Part shown: one piece after another, positions 8,293-10,807 of the stretch
Position numbering within the stretch: the first letter of the stretch is position 1
How the letters are laid out: each line of letters begins with the position of its first letter
NCBI GenBank assembly: GCA_004151065.3
Contig: NWUY0300027674.1
Location: forward strand, 5,334 to 16,140
Length of the DNA: 10,807 nucleotides
Source of the DNA: Larix sibirica
Lineage: Eukaryota; Streptophyta; Pinopsida; Pinales; Pinaceae
Reading direction: 5' to 3'
Program-made: the position numbers and the translations under genes
Notes under the pieces: generated by a model
What the model saw: the letters and a program-made list of their open reading frames with translations, nothing else
The model's database searches: none
Told to the model about the DNA's origin: nothing

Positions 8293-8598
8293 TTATTTTG
8301 GTAAATGATGATAATGACATGATACACCTAAATCAAGGAGAGGGTGAAAGATCATTGCAGGATCATATGTACCAAAATGATCCTGAAGAACATAAAAGGT
8401 ATTTTTTTCAGGAAATTAGCCAAAATTATTTGCCCCTAATAAAGTGGTTAAAGATCCAAAGACTACCAAATCTGTTGATGATCCCTCCCCTGTTCAAAAT
8501 CCTCCTACTGATAAATTGAAGCCTAATAATTCATCCTCTCCAGGGGTTAAATTTCACCTCTTCCTGTTCATAAGAAAGTTTATGTCCTTCACCTTGAA
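8293..8598 (+). other. Element B gag-protease spacer with three breaks
   Basis: Polar, Pro- and Asp-rich spacer text is spread over three frames: MIHLNQGEGERSLQDHMYQN, then VVKDPKTTKSVDDPSPVQNP, then SPLPVHKKVYVLHLEVKEAN. Frameshifts near 8428 and 8545 join them. A TAA lies in the joined frame near 8547. Such low-complexity spacers are usual between gag and protease. Confidence 0.55.
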
Positions 8599-9270
8599 GT
8601 GAAAGAAGCAAACACATCTTCTCAGCCTTTCAATTTTCAGCATGAACTTTCCAAAATAAAGATGTCTACCCCACTGTCCAAAATTGGTCGAAACCCAGTA
8701 TATGCTAAGGTACTCAAGGTGAACAATTCTGACTCTCAATCAGACAGTCTAAATATTGCTAATGAAACCCCTGCTATTGAGGTTGGGCCTGCTGTAGAGG
8801 AAGAATGTAATGAATATACACCCCCATTTTATATAACTATGAGTATGCATGGTAAGTTGTTGCATAATTGTATGTTGGATTCAATTGCTCCCCATAACCT
8901 AATTCCAAAGGTAATTATGGAAGATTTGGGATTGGAAATCACTAAGCCTTATCATGATTTATACAACTTTGATTCAAAACTAGTAAAATATGTGGGCATG
9001 ATAAAGGATATGGTAGTAACCTTATCTCAATTACCATAAAATTGCATCCTACATGATGTTGTAGTGGATGATGTGCCTCCAAGATATGGCATGTTACTGT
9101 CAAGAACATGTGCCAAGAGAATGGGGGGTACAATGCAAATGGACTTGAAGTATGCAACTGTGCCCTTGTTTGCAGGATAAACGAGGATATTGTATAAGGA
9201 AACTAGATATGATTATATACTCAGTGAAAGCAATAGCCCTATAAATTACCCTATTTACACCACAGAGTAA
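8599..9270 (+). pseudogene. Element B aspartic protease, active-site loop damaged
   Basis: The protease would cut the polyprotein into mature capsid and enzymes. A leading segment, FNFQHELSKIKMSTPLSKIG, precedes the fold. The core runs from PPFYITMSMHGKLLHNCMLD to about 9177. The active-site Asp (8878-8880) and Ser (8881-8883) are present, but the invariant Gly of the D-S/T-G motif is Ile (ATT, 8884-8886). The following HNLIPKVIMEDLGLEI matches the usual flap region. Stops occur at 9037-9039, 9178-9180 and 9268-9270, all in one frame. VPPRYGMLLSRTCAKRMGG and MQMDLKYATVPLF, typical of the C-terminal half, follow the first stop. It cannot be active. Confidence 0.75.
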
Positions 9271-9329
9271 TACATGGGTTGTTGTTGTTGACTTTAGGAG
9301 ATAACTATAAAAAAGAACCTCTTACATTG

Positions 9330-9853
9330 GTGGCGGTAAAGGATGTAAATTCTGAACAAGATCAGATTTGGGATATGTATTTTCATGGATCTTCCACTAA
9401 AGATGAAGCTGGGGATGGAGTATTCTTATTTCCCCAAATAAAGAAGAGTTTCCATTGTCTTTTAAATTGAATTTTGAGACCACTAATAATGTGGCTGAAT
9501 ATGAGGCACTAGTCTTGGGTTTAGAAACAACTAGAATGATGGGAATTAAACATATTTTTGTTTTTGGAGACTCAGAACTTATAATACAACATATTAAGGG
9601 GATATATCAGACCAAGCATCCCAGAATGAGACATTACATAAATCAGATATGGGATTTAATAGAAAATTTCTTTGAATCCTTTAATATCAAATCCATTCCT
9701 AGGGAAAAGAATAAAAAAGATGATTCATTGGCCTTAGTAGCAAGTACATTTAAACCTCCCATTGAAATCAAGTTAAGACATGAAGTTGAAATGGTTTATA
9801 GGACATATATTCCTCATAATACCAAGCATTGGCAAGTTTTTGAAGATGACCAA
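9330..9853 (+). pseudogene. Element B RNase H type I domain, upstream of RT
   Basis: This domain would degrade element RNA in RNA-DNA hybrids during reverse transcription. The fold begins at IWDMYFHGSS. The first catalytic Asp of the YFDGS-type motif is His here (CAT, 9384-9386). The second acidic residue is present in TNNVAEYEAL (Glu, 9497-9499), the third in VFGDSEL (Asp, 9569-9571) and the last in KKDDSLALVAS (Asp, 9722-9724). A frameshift in the CCCC/AAA tract at 9431-9437 splits the domain. The text NVAEYEALVLGLETTRMMGI resembles plant or archaeal-type RNase H domains of LTR elements. Its place between protease and RT is unusual. A TAA at 9854-9856 ends this frame, but the same frame continues into the linker. 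Confidence 0.75.
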
Positions 9854-9856
9854 TAA

Positions 9857-10290
9857 ATCAAAAGGTTTTTGGAAGTGATTGATGAATTTTCCAGCACTTG
9901 TATTGATCAAGAACAAGAAATAGAAGAAGATGAAGACAATCAAGAAAAAAAAGATGATGCTGTCAAGTTGAACTATAAAATAACAGATCACAAGATTGCC
10001 CCACTAAAGATCAACTTCATACCTAAAGGACGAGTTCCTTTAGAAAGGTTGTTTTATAAGAATAATGTTCCCTATAGCCCCACCATTCAACCAAAAGAAG
10101 AAGATGTAGAATAAGTAAATATTGGTGTTCAGGAAGAACCTAAGAATATCAAGCTCTCGAAACTGCTGCCTGCTGAAATAAAACAAAGATACATAAAGAT
10201 TTTCAAGGAGAACATAGATGTTTTTGCATAGAGATACAAGGATTTAAGGACCTATTATACTTCAATAATTGATCATAAGATCCCTCTGAA
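9857..10290 (+). other. Element B RNase H-RT linker
   Basis: The frame continues past TAA 9854 with IKRFLEVIDEFSSTCIDQEQ and a very acidic stretch, then FIPKGRVPLERLFYKN, KIFKENIDVFA and LRTYYTSIIDHKIPLKPG. The last parts are the conserved entry to RT in plant Ty3/gypsy elements. TAA 10112-10114 and TAG 10229-10231 interrupt it. The TAG stands where the family has Trp after DVFA, a one-base change from TGG. Confidence 0.65.
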
Positions 10291-10303
10291 GCCTGGAACA
10301 ATT

Positions 10304-10708
10304 CTTTTAGGCAGAAACTCAGAAAAACAAATCCTATATTACTGCCCATTATAGAAAGGGAAGTGAGGAAATTATTAGATACCAAGATAATAATTCCTCT
10401 TAGATACTCCAAATAGGTTGCTAATTTTGTCCCTATCAGAAAAAATAATGGAGAAATTAGGTTGTGTGTTGACTTCAGTAATCTCAACAAATGCTCCCTC
10501 AAATCCAATTATCCTTTTCCCAAACTCAACTAAATTCTACAGAAGTTGGTTGGAGAAGACATGATATCCATGATGGATGGATTTTCAGGAGACAATCAGG
10601 TGGCCATGAGTAAAGAAGACAGGGAGAAAACATATTTCGCCAATCCATGGGGAACTTTTATGTATGATAAAATGCCATTTGGATTAATGAATACATGTGC
10701 AACTTTCC
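10304..10708 (+). pseudogene. Element B reverse transcriptase, truncated by an insertion
   Basis: RT fingers and first palm motifs are clear: FRQKLRKTNPILLPIIEREV, IIIPLRYSK, NNGEIRLCVDFSNLN, MMDGFSGDNQV with the first catalytic Asp at 10576-10578, TYFANPWGTFMYDKMPFGLM, and NTCATF. The frame is broken at 10291-10303 and by TAG 10414-10416 (expected Trp) and TAA 10531-10533. The text stops being RT after ACTTTCC at 10708, before the Y-x-D-D motif, because an LTR starts there. The rest of RT may lie beyond that insertion, outside the window. Confidence 0.85.
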
Positions 10709-10807
10709 TGTTCAGCCCCTAAATATGGGCACATTTTCCCCTATGGTCAGTTAGTTGGGATTGTACCCCTTAGTCTCCTATATATAGGAAGGAGACCTTT
10801 CATTTGG
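10709..10807 (+). mobile_element. Start of a nested LTR inside the RT of element B
   Basis: RT similarity ends abruptly at 10708 and new sequence begins TGTTCAGCCCCTAAATATGG. It starts with TG, as LTRs do, and carries a clear TATA box (TATATATA, 10779-10786) about 70 bases in, followed by AGGAAGGAGACC. The five bases before it, TTTCC (10704-10708), would be one target-site duplicate. The far end is outside the window. A solo LTR, a small non-autonomous element or a full copia or gypsy element all remain possible. It is younger than element B. Confidence 0.65.

Larger units (their letters stand above)
7172..10708 (+). pseudogene. gag-pol: Element B: Ty3/gypsy gag-pol pseudogene, cut off in RT
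   Basis: A decayed polyprotein of a plant LTR retrotransposon of a different family from element A. The domain order is gag, spacer, aspartic protease, RNase H, linker, reverse transcriptase. The rest of RT and any integrase are not seen because another LTR begins at 10709. Frame breaks are TAA 7472, a frameshift near 7685, TAA 7732, frameshifts at 8285-8292 and near 8428 and 8545, TAA 9037, 9178 and 9268, frameshifts near 9275 and 9431-9437, TAA 9854 and 10112, TAG 10229, a frameshift at 10291-10303, TAG 10414 and TAA 10531. Family text resumes after each break. The RNase H between protease and RT differs from the usual Ty3/gypsy order. I recall the same order in other plant elements, but cannot verify that here. 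Confidence 0.85.

Noticed and set aside
10203-10508. Minus-strand 101-codon frame
   Set aside because: Antisense of the clear RT text on the plus strand.
1-10807. CRISPR array, tRNA or rRNA gene, bacterial operon
   Set aside because: No regular spacer-repeat array, cloverleaf or rRNA text was seen, and the gene content is plant retrotransposon.

Overview
The window looks like repeat-rich nuclear DNA of a land plant. I cannot name the genus. No intact gene was recognised. Almost everything identifiable belongs to decayed Ty3/gypsy-type LTR retrotransposons: plant-style gag proteins, an aspartic protease, an RNase H, a reverse transcriptase, LTR promoters and a tRNA primer-binding site. Every long reading frame carries stops, frameshifts or lost catalytic residues.

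Layout. (1) 1-2548, minus strand: a gag pseudogene of element A, read right to left, whose pol would lie beyond base 1. It shows an N-terminal Pro/Ser/Gly-rich region, a gag core, a ruined zinc knuckle and the start of the gag-protease spacer. (2) 2549-4577: the untranslated leader of element A, about 2 kb, very A/T-rich between 3410 and 4230. (3) 4578-4595, minus strand: a decayed primer-binding site resembling that for tRNA-Arg. Beyond it, 4600 to about 5555 is the probable 5' LTR of element A, with a TATA box and a G-box. (4) 5572-5973: an unrecognised open frame with a tandem 18-bp duplication and one undetermined base. (5) About 5952-6304: an LTR-like segment followed by a weak initiator-Met-like primer site. 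(6) 6320-7171: noncoding. (7) 7172-10708, plus strand: element B, a second Ty3/gypsy element of a different family. Its order is gag, protease, RNase H, linker, reverse transcriptase. (8) 10709 to the end: the first 99 bases of a third element's LTR, inserted in the reverse transcriptase of B.

Elements A and B are head to head, so their 5' ends face each other in the middle of the window. The gags would form virus-like particles, the protease would mature the polyprotein, and RT with RNase H would copy the RNA primed by a host tRNA. None of these copies can do so now. The most notable points are the RNase H placed upstream of RT in B, the tRNA-Arg-like primer site and long leader of A (an Ogre/Tat-like arrangement), the nested LTR at 10709, and an imperfect inverted repeat around 4.3 and 5.45 kb. 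I found no wholly new system and say so plainly.
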